NCBI GenBank assembly: GCA_023423795.1 | Contig: JAFAEX010000026.1 | Coordinates: 7,259-71,258, forward strand | DNA length: 64,000 nt | Direction of reading: 5' to 3' | From: Chloroflexota bacterium | Lineage (GTDB): Bacteria; Chloroflexota; Chloroflexia; Thermomicrobiales; UBA6265 | In this document: one piece after another, positions 8,681 through 16,640 of the stretch | How the letters are laid out: each line of letters opens with the position of its first letter | Numbering within the stretch: the first letter of the stretch is position 1 | Notes under the pieces: model-generated | Database searches by the model: none | Told to the model about the DNA's origin: nothing | Seen by the model: only the letters and a program-made list of their open reading frames with translations | Program-made: the position numbers and the translations under genes

Positions 8681-9219
8681 GCAAGCCCGTCGCGATCCTC
8701 ACCCCGCCGGTCGGCGAGCGCGACCACACCCTCGGGCGCGAGGACGCCCCGGTGACGCTGGTCGAATACGGCGACTACGAATGTCCCTTCTGCGGGCAGG
8801 CATACCCGGTCGTGAAGGAGGTCCTGCGCCGCTCCGGCGACACGGTCCGGTTCGCGTTCCGCAACTTTCCGCTGACTCAGATCCACCCGCGGGCGGAGCG
8901 CGCGGCCGAAGCCGCCGAATCCGCCGGCGCGCAAGGCAAGTTCTGGGAGATGCACGACCGCATCTTTTCGGATCAGGAGCGGCTGGACCGGTCAGACCTC
9001 GTCGCCCACGCGCGCGAGATCGGGCTCGACATGCAGCGGTTCACCCACGACCTCGACACCGGGGCATTCGCGGAACGGGTGCGCGAGGATTTCATGAGCG
9101 GCATCCGCAGCGGCGTCAACGGGACGCCGACGTTCTTCGTCAACGGCGTCCGCCACGACGGCGCATTCGATGCCGAGGGGCTGTTGGCAGCGATCGAAGA
9201 GGCAACCCGCCGCTCCTGA
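8677..9219 (+). CDS. DsbA/FrnE-like thioredoxin-fold oxidoreductase
   Basis: A 180-residue DsbA-like protein. The redox motif is C36-P-F-C39 in GDYECPFCGQ, and the cis-proline loop is NGTPTFFVNG. An inserted helical domain lies between them. No signal peptide is visible at the N terminus (MSKPVAILTPPVGERDH), unlike exported DsbA, so it probably acts in the cytoplasm, as NhaA-linked or FrnE-type proteins do. It is coupled to the peroxiredoxin by an ATGA overlap and converges on the permease gene at 9277, with a hairpin between them. Confidence 0.88.
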   Translation: MSKPVAILTPPVGERDHTLGREDAPVTLVEYGDYECPFCGQAYPVVKEVLRRSGDTVRFAFRNFPLTQIHPRAERAAEAAESAGAQGKFWEMHDRIFSDQERLDRSDLVAHAREIGLDMQRFTHDLDTGAFAERVREDFMSGIRSGVNGTPTFFVNGVRHDGAFDAEGLLAAIEEATRRS

Positions 9220-9249
9220 ACCGGGGCAGCCGGTTGCCATTCGGGGTGA

Positions 9250-9273
9250 CGACGCCCGGGGCCGCGGGCGTCG
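9250..9273. terminator. Hairpin between convergent genes, probable terminator
   Basis: A nine-base-pair perfect stem, CGACGCCCG paired with CGGGCGTCG, lies in the 57-base gap between the DsbA-like gene (+) and the permease gene (-). The loop is six bases. On the plus side it is followed by CTGCTATTTCCC, which is only weakly T-rich, so it is a reasonable bidirectional terminator but not a textbook one. Confidence 0.5.
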
Positions 9274-9276
9274 CTG

Positions 9277-10245
9277 CTATTTCCCACCAGAACCGGCGCG
9301 GGCGGTTTTCGGACGAAGGTACTGCCCGCGGGTGACGGGGTCGGTAACGGCCCGCGCCCAGCCGGCGAGCAGGTTCAGCGAGATCGCCGTCAGCAGGATG
9401 GCGACGCCGGGGAACGTCACCAGCCACCACGCGGTCGTGATGTACCCGCGTCCCTCGGCCAGCATCAAGCCCCACGACGATTGCGGCGGCTGGATGCCGA
9501 GCCCGAGGAAACTCAGCGACGCCTCGGTCAGGATCGTGGTGGCCACCTCCAGCGTGGCGAGGACGATCAGCGGCGACAGCAGGTTCGGCACGATGTGGCG
9601 GAAGATGATGCGCCGGTCGTCGCAGCCGAGCGAGCGGGCGGCCTCGACGTAGACGCTTTCCCGCTGCGAAAGCACGAAGCTGCGCGTAACTCGAGCGTAA
9701 ACCATCCACCGGGTGACGGCGAGGACGAGGATCACTTTCCAAACGCCGCCGCCCAGCGCGTAGAGGACCACGAGCGCCGTCAGCAGCGACGGAAACCCCA
9801 TCTGGAGATCGACGAGGCGCATGATGATGTCGTCGATCCCGCCCCGGTAGTACCCGGCGATCAGCCCGAGCACGACGCCGAACGCGCCGGAGAGCAATAC
9901 GCTGGCGAATCCGACGGCGAGCGAGATCCGCGCGCCGTAGATGAGGCGGCTCAACTCGTCGCGGCCCAGCGGGTCGGTGCCGAGGACGTACGGGAACCCG
10001 CCGTCGGCGGCGGCCGTCATCGGCGGCTTGTTGCGCAGCATCAAGCCGCCGCGCTCGGGATCGTGGGGAGCCACCCACGGGGCGAACACCGCCGACAGCA
10101 CGAGTACGGTCAGGAAGATGGCGGCGACGAAGGCCAGTTTGTCCTGGGTCAGGGCGCGAAGGTACGCGACCCAGCCGACGGTGCGCGGTCCCGCCAGCGC
10201 GGGCGCCTGCCTTACCCCCGCGGCGCTGTTGCCGGCGGCGCTCAC
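9277..10245 (-). CDS. Dipeptide/oligopeptide-type ABC permease, DppC-like
   Basis: A 322-residue inner-membrane permease of the Dpp/Opp/Nik family. The N-terminal segment with LGTDPLGRDELSRLIYG is the classic DppC motif, and the EAA loop reads YVEAARSLGCDDRRIIFRH. About six membrane segments follow. The gene overlaps the DppB-like gene upstream by four bases (ATGA), and it is the last gene of the minus-strand unit. No ATPase gene follows; the next gene converges from the other strand. It would form the membrane channel with the DppB-like partner and use the binding protein at 11301. Confidence 0.9.
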   Translation of the reverse strand: MSAAGNSAAGVRQAPALAGPRTVGWVAYLRALTQDKLAFVAAIFLTVLVLSAVFAPWVAPHDPERGGLMLRNKPPMTAAADGGFPYVLGTDPLGRDELSRLIYGARISLAVGFASVLLSGAFGVVLGLIAGYYRGGIDDIIMRLVDLQMGFPSLLTALVVLYALGGGVWKVILVLAVTRWMVYARVTRSFVLSQRESVYVEAARSLGCDDRRIIFRHIVPNLLSPLIVLATLEVATTILTEASLSFLGLGIQPPQSSWGLMLAEGRGYITTAWWLVTFPGVAILLTAISLNLLAGWARAVTDPVTRGQYLRPKTARAGSGGK

Positions 10246-11147
10246 TGGTAGGTCACCCGCGCATCGATCCGCGCATAGATCAGGTCCACGACGAGATTGA
10301 CCGTGACGATCATCACCGCGATCGTGATGACGGCGGCCTCGATCAGCGGCAAGTCACGACGCTCGATGGCCTGGATGAGCAGGATGCCCACGCCCGGCCA
10401 GCCGAACAGCGTCTCGATGACGACCGCGCCGTTGAGCAGGGCGGCAGCCTCGTCGCCGGAGAGCGTGATGATCGGGATGGCGGCATTCTTGAGCGTGTGG
10501 AAGAAGACGACGATGCGCTCGTTGAGGCCCTTGGCGCGAGCCGTGGTCACGTACGGCTGGTTCATCTCGGCGAGCATCGAACTGCGTACGACCTGGCTCA
10601 CGCGACCCATCGGCCGGAAGGCGAGCGCGAGCGCGGGCAGGAGCACGAACTGGAGCCCACCGTACCCGGAGGTCGGCAGCCAGCCGAGGCGAACGGCGAA
10701 GACCAGGATCAGCATCAGCCCCAGCCAGAAATCGGCCGTCGAGACGCCGGTCAGCGAAACCACGGTGACGACCCGGTCCGCCAGCGAACGGGGCCGGATC
10801 GCGGAGATGATGCCGAGCACGATGGCCAGCGGCAGCGCCAGCAGCAGCGTCACGCTGGCCAGGTAGAGCGTCGCCGGAATGCGGTCCAGCACGATCGGCA
10901 GCGCCGGCACCCGTTGCCAGATCGAATCGCCGAAGTCGCCGCGCGCGAGGTTGCCCATGTAGCGCGCGAACTGGACGAGGATCGGGTCGTTGAGACCGAG
11001 CGACGCGCGCAACGCCTGGACCTGCTCCTCGGTCGCCTCCGGGCGGAGCATCAGCCGGGCGGGATCGCCCAGCGAATGGGTGACGAAAAAGACGACGACC
11101 ACCAGCCCCAGCAGGATGAAGACCGAATGGGCGAGGCGTCGCACCAT
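10242..11147 (-). CDS. Dipeptide/oligopeptide-type ABC permease, DppB-like
   Basis: A 301-residue permease partner of the DppC-like protein. It starts MVRRLAHSVFILLGLVVV and has GDFGDSIW, the DppB-type periplasmic loop motif, then an EAA loop region (YVTTARAKGLNERIVVFFH). The frame is open for 47 more codons upstream, but that stretch has low-complexity Pro/Arg composition and no hydrophobic segment; the ATG at 11147 begins directly at the first membrane helix, as DppB proteins do. It lies 153 bases downstream of the binding-protein gene, with a stem-loop in the gap. Confidence 0.9.
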   Translation of the reverse strand: MVRRLAHSVFILLGLVVVVFFVTHSLGDPARLMLRPEATEEQVQALRASLGLNDPILVQFARYMGNLARGDFGDSIWQRVPALPIVLDRIPATLYLASVTLLLALPLAIVLGIISAIRPRSLADRVVTVVSLTGVSTADFWLGLMLILVFAVRLGWLPTSGYGGLQFVLLPALALAFRPMGRVSQVVRSSMLAEMNQPYVTTARAKGLNERIVVFFHTLKNAAIPIITLSGDEAAALLNGAVVIETLFGWPGVGILLIQAIERRDLPLIEAAVITIAVMIVTVNLVVDLIYARIDARVTYQ

Positions 11148-11253
11148 GTAAGCGCCGATGGCTGACAACCCTCCCGCGGGCCGGGCGAGGCGACGGCGCC
11201 CCGCGGCGGCCTCCGCTGGCCGCGACCGGGTGGCTGGGACGTCGAAACCGCAG

Positions 11254-11293
11254 CCGGCATGGGGCGCGATCGGTGGACCGGGCCCCACGCCGG
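11254..11293 (-). promoter_or_regulatory. Stem-loop between binding-protein and permease genes
   Basis: CCGGCATGGGGC (11254-11265) pairs with GCCCCACGCCGG (11282-11293) over 12 positions with one mismatch, leaving a 16-base loop. It begins eight bases after the stop of the binding-protein gene and lies before the DppB-like gene. There is no T-run after it. Such intercistronic stems are known to protect upstream mRNA or to lower downstream expression, so the binding protein is made in excess of the permeases. That function is inferred from position. Confidence 0.5.
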
Positions 11294-11300
11294 CGGTCGG

Positions 11301-12941
11301 CTACGCGTAGGACATCTCCTTGAGCAGCATGAAGCCGTCGAGGCGCGGGAGCCAATCGAGGTTTTCCGCGAGGCCGTAGTTGAGCGGCATGTGGAGGATC
11401 GGGATCGATCCGTAGTCCTCGTAGTACATGCGGGTGACGTCCGCGAGCGCGGCGGCGCGCTCCTCGCCGGTCAGTGGGATGGCGGCGTTCAGCGCCTCGT
11501 CGAGGTCCTCGTTGCAGTAGGTCGAGGAGCCGCCCTCGCAGCTGTAGTAGGCGCGGGCGGTGCTGCTGACGTCCATGATCTCGTTGCCGTGCGGGTTGGT
11601 GCCGATCCAGCCGCGGTCCGCCGGCACGTCGGCGTAGTTGAGGTCGTACTGCTCGTTGTACTGGGCGATCTCGATGACTTCGCTCGTCGCGTTGAGCCCA
11701 ACGTCGTTCAACTGGCTGGCGACGTACTGGGCGAACTCGTCGTTGCGCAGGTAGATCCCCTGCCGGGTGACCACCCTGATTGGGGCATCGACCGCGATCC
11801 CGTCGGCGGCGGCTTCCTCGACCAGTTGGCGCGCAAGATCCATGTCGTAGGCGTACGGCACGAGATCGGGGTTGTAGCCGGTGGCAGACGGGCCGACGAG
11901 CTGGGACGCCGCCTCCCCTCCCCCGAACATCGCATCGGCGACGCCCTGCTTGTCGATCGCGTGGCCGATCGCCTGCCGGATGCGGAGATCCGACATCGCC
12001 GGGTGCATCGTGTCGAGCCGGAGGAAGATCGTCTCGACGCTGGAAGCCGTCTCGCACTTCGGCGTCGTCATGCAGTCTTCCGGCGAAAGGAAGCGCCCGA
12101 GTTGGGCCTCGCCGGTGGTGACCATCGCGGCCCGGACGGCGGATTCGGGCCGAAAAACGAACTCCGCTTCCTTGATGGTGACGGCGCCGTAGGCATCGTC
12201 GCTGGTGTTTCCCCACCATTCCGGGAACGCTTCGAGGCGGATGTACTGACCCCGGTTCCACTCGACGAAGCGGTACGGCCCCGTTCCGATGGGATTGTCG
12301 GGCAAGGTTTCGGGACGCTCCTGCACCTGGATCATGTTCGGGATCGGCGAGAAGTACAGGCGCGACGGCAGGATCGGGTCGGGTGCTTCGGTGACGACCT
12401 CGACCACGTACTCCTCGACCGCGGTCGCGGTCATGTCCGGCCCGACGTACTGGTAGATCTGGAAATTGTTCTCCGGCGACCACGTGTAGTTGATGCCGAA
12501 CGCCGCGACCTCGGCGTTGAACGGATCGCCGTTGTGGAACGTCACGCCTTCGCGCAGGGTGAACCGCCAGGTCGTCTCGTTGACCTGCTCCCACGCGGTC
12601 GCCAACTCCCCGACCAGTTCGTTGGTGACCGGGTCGCGGTTGAGCAGCGCCTCCTGCACGTTGCGCAGGACGGGATGGCCGTCGGTGCTGTACGCGCGCC
12701 AGTTTTCGAGCGTGTCCGGCTCGACCGTCATCGCAAGCACGATCTTGCCGGTGGGTTCGGCGCCCGCCGCCGCCGGGGTTCCCTGCGCCGCCGCGTGCGG
12801 AGCGGCCCGCAACAGCAACGCCGTGGCCGGGGCCGAGAGTCCGAGCGCCCCGGCACGGCGGGCGAGTTCGCGCCGGGAAAGCCGTCCTTGCGCAGCGTCG
12901 TCGATCAACCGGTCGATGACTCCATCGTTCGACCGCACCAT
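11301..12941 (-). CDS. Dpp/Opp-type ABC solute-binding protein, Tat-exported
   Basis: A 546-residue extracellular solute-binding protein (SBP_bac_5 family) that captures peptides, sugars or amines outside the membrane. It opens with an amphipathic prefix and the twin-arginine region LSRRELARRAGALGLSA, then an Ala-rich hydrophobic stretch ending AAPHAAAQG. The mature part has the family motifs WRFTLREGVTFHNGDPF, IGTGPYRFVEWNRGQ and DLRIRQAIGHAIDK. A longer open frame runs 320 codons upstream across the next gene, but the ATG at 12941 has a strong ribosome-binding site (GAGGAGG). A good promoter lies at 13045-13073. The substrate is not readable. Confidence 0.9.
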   Translation of the reverse strand: MVRSNDGVIDRLIDDAAQGRLSRRELARRAGALGLSAPATALLLRAAPHAAAQGTPAAAGAEPTGKIVLAMTVEPDTLENWRAYSTDGHPVLRNVQEALLNRDPVTNELVGELATAWEQVNETTWRFTLREGVTFHNGDPFNAEVAAFGINYTWSPENNFQIYQYVGPDMTATAVEEYVVEVVTEAPDPILPSRLYFSPIPNMIQVQERPETLPDNPIGTGPYRFVEWNRGQYIRLEAFPEWWGNTSDDAYGAVTIKEAEFVFRPESAVRAAMVTTGEAQLGRFLSPEDCMTTPKCETASSVETIFLRLDTMHPAMSDLRIRQAIGHAIDKQGVADAMFGGGEAASQLVGPSATGYNPDLVPYAYDMDLARQLVEEAAADGIAVDAPIRVVTRQGIYLRNDEFAQYVASQLNDVGLNATSEVIEIAQYNEQYDLNYADVPADRGWIGTNPHGNEIMDVSSTARAYYSCEGGSSTYCNEDLDEALNAAIPLTGEERAAALADVTRMYYEDYGSIPILHMPLNYGLAENLDWLPRLDGFMLLKEMSYA

Positions 12942-13044
12942 CGATCGTGCCTCCTCGGCGCCGGCGTCATCGTCGAACGCTCGGGCCGACGTCTCCACCC
13001 GCGGGGCGAACGCGCGATCGCCCCGCCGGATGGACTCGTCCCGC

Positions 13045-13073
13045 ATCAAACCGAAGCCAATTCGTATTGTCAA
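13045..13073 (-). promoter_or_regulatory. Sigma-70-type promoter for the Dpp-type operon
   Basis: On the minus strand a perfect -35 box TTGACA (13073-13068) is followed after 17 bases by TTTGAT (13050-13045), which matches TATAAT at four of six positions. It lies about 105 bases before the binding-protein ATG at 12941 and just after the stop of the glucarate dehydratase-like gene, so the importer can be transcribed on its own. Confidence 0.55.
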
Positions 13074-13096
13074 CCGCCTGCCGCTGCCTGCCGCCC

Positions 13097-14407
13097 TCAC
13101 CAGCGCGGCACGGTGCGTCGCCAGGATGGATCGACGTGGGCACGCATCTCGGCGGCGTCGTCGCGGCGACGGATGCCGCACCGTTCGTAGCGTTCGGCCC
13201 CGCGCGCCAGGGCATCGCGGTCGATCTCGGCGCCGAGCCCCGGAGAATCGGGCACGCGAACCGAACCACCGGTGAACGGCACGCGGCCTCCGACCAGGAT
13301 TTCGTCTGCCGCCTGCTGCCACGGGTAATGGGTGTCGCCCGCATAGGAAAGGTTCGGGATGGCGGCGGCGAGGTGGACCATCGCCAGCAGCGAAAGCCCG
13401 AGGTGGCTGTTGGAGTGCATGCCAAGGCCGATGCCGAAGGTCTGGCAGAGCCGGCCGAGATGGGTCACCTCGCGGAGGCCGCCCCAGTAGTGGTGGTCGG
13501 CGAGGATCACCTGCGCGGCGCCGTGCGCTAGCATCGGCGGCACCTCGGCGAACGAAGTCACGGCGTTGTTGCTCGCCAGCGGCGTTCCGACGCCGGCCGC
13601 ATCCAGACCTCGCCGAACTTCGGCCATGCCCCGCGTTCCCGGCGTCGGGTCTTCGAGGTACTCCAGCGCGTCGGCGAGTTCGACGCCGACGCGGATCGAG
13701 GTCGGGACGGTCCACGCGCAGTTGGGATCGATCCGCAGCGGCACATCCTTTCCGAACGCCTCGCGAAGGGCACGGATCGCGGCGATCTCCTCGTCCGGCG
13801 GAAAGACGCCGCCCTTGAGTTTGATGCTCCGGAAACCGTAGAGATCGACCATCCGCCGTGCCTGACGAACGATTCCCTCCGGCGTCAGGGCGGCACCCCA
13901 CTCGTCGGCGCGGGTGTCGTCGCCGGAGCCGCCGCCACCCGCCCGCTTGTAGAACAGGTACGCGCCAAACGGCACCTCGTCGCGAACCCGGCCGCCGAGC
14001 AGGTCGCAGACCGGCCGCCCGATCACCTTGCCCACGAGGTCCAGCGCGGCGACCTCGATCGCCGAAAAGAGCCGCAGCGCCGCGTCGGACCGGCCCTCGC
14101 CGGGGAGGACGTGCACCTGCTGGGGAAATCCGTTCGATTCCGTCGGTTCCGCGGCGAAGGCCGCATCGATGTCAGCCCGTATCCGGGCAAGGTCGAACGC
14201 ATCGCGGCCGACGACGGCCTCGCGGATCGCCGCGACGTGATCCAGCACGGCGGCGCCTCCGGGCGTTTCGGCGGCGCCGCTGATGCCGTCCTCGCTCGTC
14301 AGCTCGATCACGGTCCGAAGGGCGTACGGAGCGTGCAGCCCGTAGGAGCTGAACAGGGGTGGATCGGCCATCGCGACCGGCGTCGCGGTCAACTCGACGA
14401 TCTTCAT
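13097..14407 (-). CDS. Enolase-superfamily dehydratase, glucarate dehydratase-like
   Basis: A 436-residue mandelate racemase/enolase-superfamily enzyme most like D-glucarate dehydratase, which removes water from an aldarate to give a 2-keto-3-deoxy acid. All key residues are visible: the K-x-K pair K196/K198 in SIKLKGG, metal ligands D227 (RIDPN), E252 (EYLEDP) and N280 or N281 (LASNN), D304 in LADHHYWGG, and H331 in GLGMHSNSHLG, a string very typical of glucarate dehydratases. The ATG at 14407 follows AAGGAGGAG; the extra upstream open frame lacks family sequence. It lies upstream of the Dpp-type importer on the same strand, so the importer may serve sugar acids, but a separate promoter makes that uncertain. 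Confidence 0.85.
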   Translation of the reverse strand: MKIVELTATPVAMADPPLFSSYGLHAPYALRTVIELTSEDGISGAAETPGGAAVLDHVAAIREAVVGRDAFDLARIRADIDAAFAAEPTESNGFPQQVHVLPGEGRSDAALRLFSAIEVAALDLVGKVIGRPVCDLLGGRVRDEVPFGAYLFYKRAGGGGSGDDTRADEWGAALTPEGIVRQARRMVDLYGFRSIKLKGGVFPPDEEIAAIRALREAFGKDVPLRIDPNCAWTVPTSIRVGVELADALEYLEDPTPGTRGMAEVRRGLDAAGVGTPLASNNAVTSFAEVPPMLAHGAAQVILADHHYWGGLREVTHLGRLCQTFGIGLGMHSNSHLGLSLLAMVHLAAAIPNLSYAGDTHYPWQQAADEILVGGRVPFTGGSVRVPDSPGLGAEIDRDALARGAERYERCGIRRRDDAAEMRAHVDPSWRRTVPRW

Positions 14408-14881
14408 CGGGATCGCTCCTCCTTGCCCGCGCCCGTCCGGGAGAGCGCCCGGCGTGGACGATGCGCCCGCCGGCTGGCCATGCCTTTCCACGAACGAACG
14501 AGCCAGTCTTCGACAGATGCGACGACTGTTCGGTCGGGCCAGCAAGCGCCGGTGACACCATTCTCCATGGTGCAGTCGTGCACCCGTTGGACACGACGCG
14601 CGGTCCCGTGAGCCGATGAGAGTCCGTTTCAGCATCCCGGCGGCGTCTCCCCACCCGTCATCCCGAGCCCGTCGTGGGATCTCGTTTCTCCTGGTTTCGG
14701 GCGGACGACGAGATCCCTCAACAGGTTCGGGATGACGGGTGAGGCGGTCGTGAAACGCGCGGCGGGCACGCCATTCAACGTCGTGCCCCGCGTACCCGCC
14801 CTATCACGCGGCCGACGGTGGTTGGTATGCTGCCGGTCTTGCTCGCGCGGTGGGTCAGCCCACGCAACTGGAGGGACGCTC
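14408..14881. other. Divergent intergenic region with palindromic element
   Basis: This 474-base gap separates the glucarate dehydratase-like gene (-) from the RraA-like gene (+). It contains palindromic element copy A and, before the RraA-like gene, a possible extended -10 box TGGTATGCT (14823-14831) followed by a GGAGGGA ribosome-binding site. Small open frames in both directions have no recognisable protein features. I see no further gene. Confidence 0.6.
14652..14741. repeat. Dispersed palindromic element, copy A
   Basis: Left arm starts CACCCGTCATCCCGAG and right arm ends TTCGGGATGACGGGTG, with the shared inner motif GATCTCGT/ACGAGATC. The central stem is partly mismatched (GTCGTGGG against CCTCAACAGG), making this the most diverged full copy. 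It lies between two divergent genes. Confidence 0.85.
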
Positions 14882-15604
14882 GTGGCGGATCGTGTGGCGA
14901 TCGAACCGGAGGTCCTCGCGTGGCTATCGAAGGCCAGCACGGCCACCATCACCACGCAACTGTTCCAGCGCGGCTTCCGCAACCTGTTCCTGAACGGGGT
15001 GCTGCCGCTGAATCCCGACTACTGCCGCTTCGTCGGCGAAGCGGTGACGCTGCGCAGCATCCCGATGCGGGAGGATCTCGACCGGCTGGAGGCGTTCCGC
15101 GACCCCGGCCACCCGCAGCGCAAGGCGATCGAGATGGTCGGTCCGGGACAGGTGCTGGTGATGGACTGCCGGGGCGATCTGCGCGGAGCGTCCGGCGGCA
15201 ACATCCTCATCACCCGGCTCCGGGTTCGCGGGGCGGCGGCGCTGGTGAGCGACGGCGCGGTGCGCGATTCGCCTGAGGTCGCGCGCAATCGGTTCCCGGT
15301 GTTCGCCGCGGGGAGGTCGGCCAACCTCAACTTGGTGGTCCACCACGCGGTGGACATCGACGTGCCGATCGCCTGCGCCGGCGTCCCGGTGTTTCCCGGG
15401 GATATCCTCGTGGGCGACGAGGAAGGGGTCGTGGTCGTGCCGCGCCACCTGGCCGCGGAGATCGCGCGGCCGGCGGCGGACCAGGAGGAACTCGAGCGGT
15501 TCGTCCTCGAAAGGATCGAAGGCGGCGCTCCCCTTCGCGGGACCTACCCGCCGAACGAGCAAACACTCGGCGAGTTCGAGCACTGGAAGGAGCGCCAGGG
15601 CTAA
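14882..15604 (+). CDS. RraA-family aldolase/decarboxylase-like protein
   Basis: A 240-residue member of the RraA / HMG-CHA aldolase family. Members either cleave 4-hydroxy-4-methyl-2-oxoglutarate-type substrates and oxaloacetate, or (RraA) bind RNase E. The diagnostic block is ASGGNILITRLRVRG followed by GAAALVSDGAVRDSPEV, which holds the metal- and substrate-binding Asp/Arg residues of the aldolases. The start is GTG at 14882 behind GGAGGGA; the open frame upstream has no family sequence. The neighbours are metabolic (LLM oxidoreductase, ThDP enzyme), which favours an enzyme over an RNase E regulator. The precise substrate is unknown. Confidence 0.82.
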   Translation: MADRVAIEPEVLAWLSKASTATITTQLFQRGFRNLFLNGVLPLNPDYCRFVGEAVTLRSIPMREDLDRLEAFRDPGHPQRKAIEMVGPGQVLVMDCRGDLRGASGGNILITRLRVRGAAALVSDGAVRDSPEVARNRFPVFAAGRSANLNLVVHHAVDIDVPIACAGVPVFPGDILVGDEEGVVVVPRHLAAEIARPAADQEELERFVLERIEGGAPLRGTYPPNEQTLGEFEHWKERQG

Positions 15605-15664
15605 GGGGATCGAGGGCGGCGCCGGCCATCCGGCGATCCTGTTCGCCCAACGCAAAGGGAGACC

Positions 15665-16600
15665 ATGAGCCAGCATCGACCGTTCCGATTCGGCATCCAG
15701 GGGCGAACGACAGGCCCGCGCGACGAGTGGCTGGAGATGGTCCGCCGCGTCGAGGCGCTGGGTTATTCCAGTTTCCTCGCGCTGGACCATTTCGTCCGTG
15801 GGCTTGATCCCGTGGCCTCCCTGATGGCCGCGGCCATGGCGACCACGACGCTGCGGGTGGGCGGCTTCGTTTTCGACAACGACTTCCGCCATCCCGCCGT
15901 GCTGGCGAAGTCGGCGGCGACGATCGACGTGCTCTCGGGTGGCCGTTTCGAACTCGGAATCGGCGCGGGCTGGCTCAAGGAGGAGTACGACCAGACGGGC
16001 ATCCCGTTCGATAGCGCGCCGGTGCGCATCGACCGGATGGTGGAGGCGGTCCACCTGATCAAGAAAATCTTCGGCGAGGAGCCGCCCGTCTCGTTCGCCG
16101 GCGAGCACTACACCGTTACGGACCTCGTTTGCCCGCCCCGGCCGGTGCAGCAGCCGCACCCGCCCATCATGATCGGCGGCGGCGGGAAGCGGCTGTTGAC
16201 GGTGGCCGCGCGGGAAGCCGACATCGTCGGCATAACTACGCGGGCGCGGCCGGACGGCTCCAAGGACACGACCGACCTGACCGCGGCAGCCACCGACCGC
16301 AAGATCGCGTGGGTGAAGGAAGCGGCGGGAACGCGGTTCCCGGACATCGAGTTGAACGCCGTAATCGGCGACGTCGTGCCGACCGACGACGGCGCGGGCG
16401 AGGCGGCACGGCTGGCGGATCGGTACGGTGTTTCCAGCGACGAGGCCCGCGATTCGCCGTTGATCCTGATCGGATCGGTGGACGAAATGGTCGAGCGGTT
16501 GCAGGAACGCCGGGAGCGGTTCGGCATCTCCTACGTCGTGGTCACCGAACCGAACATGGACGCGCTGGCCCCGGTGGTGGCGAGGCTCGCCGGTCGCTAG
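15665..16600 (+). CDS. LLM-class flavin/F420-dependent oxidoreductase
   Basis: A 311-residue luciferase-like monooxygenase-fold protein. These TIM barrels bind FMN or coenzyme F420. Visible family features are SSFLALDHFV near the start, LRVGGFVFDNDFRHPAVLAK, the signature LSGGRFELGIGAGW and HPPIMIGGGGKRLL. The segment arrangement resembles the F420-type subfamily with a GRFELGIGAGWLKEEY motif. ATG follows AAAGGGAGACC. It sits 60 bases after the RraA-like gene and 40 bases before a ThDP enzyme on the same strand, so the three probably form one unit for breaking down an organic acid or aromatic-type compound. That pathway is inference. Confidence 0.85.
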   Translation: MSQHRPFRFGIQGRTTGPRDEWLEMVRRVEALGYSSFLALDHFVRGLDPVASLMAAAMATTTLRVGGFVFDNDFRHPAVLAKSAATIDVLSGGRFELGIGAGWLKEEYDQTGIPFDSAPVRIDRMVEAVHLIKKIFGEEPPVSFAGEHYTVTDLVCPPRPVQQPHPPIMIGGGGKRLLTVAAREADIVGITTRARPDGSKDTTDLTAAATDRKIAWVKEAAGTRFPDIELNAVIGDVVPTDDGAGEAARLADRYGVSSDEARDSPLILIGSVDEMVERLQERRERFGISYVVVTEPNMDALAPVVARLAGR

Positions 16601-16640
16601 CGACGTCGAACGCCGGCAGCGCGGCGCGGAGGTGGGATCG

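Noticed and set aside
11259..13190. 643-codon plus-strand open frame opposite the Dpp-type binding protein
   Set aside because: It has no motif or ribosome-binding site and mirrors a well-supported minus-strand gene.
14882..15604. RraA as a regulator of RNase E
   Set aside because: The metal- and substrate-binding residues of the aldolase branch are present and the neighbours are metabolic enzymes, so an enzymatic role is more likely.
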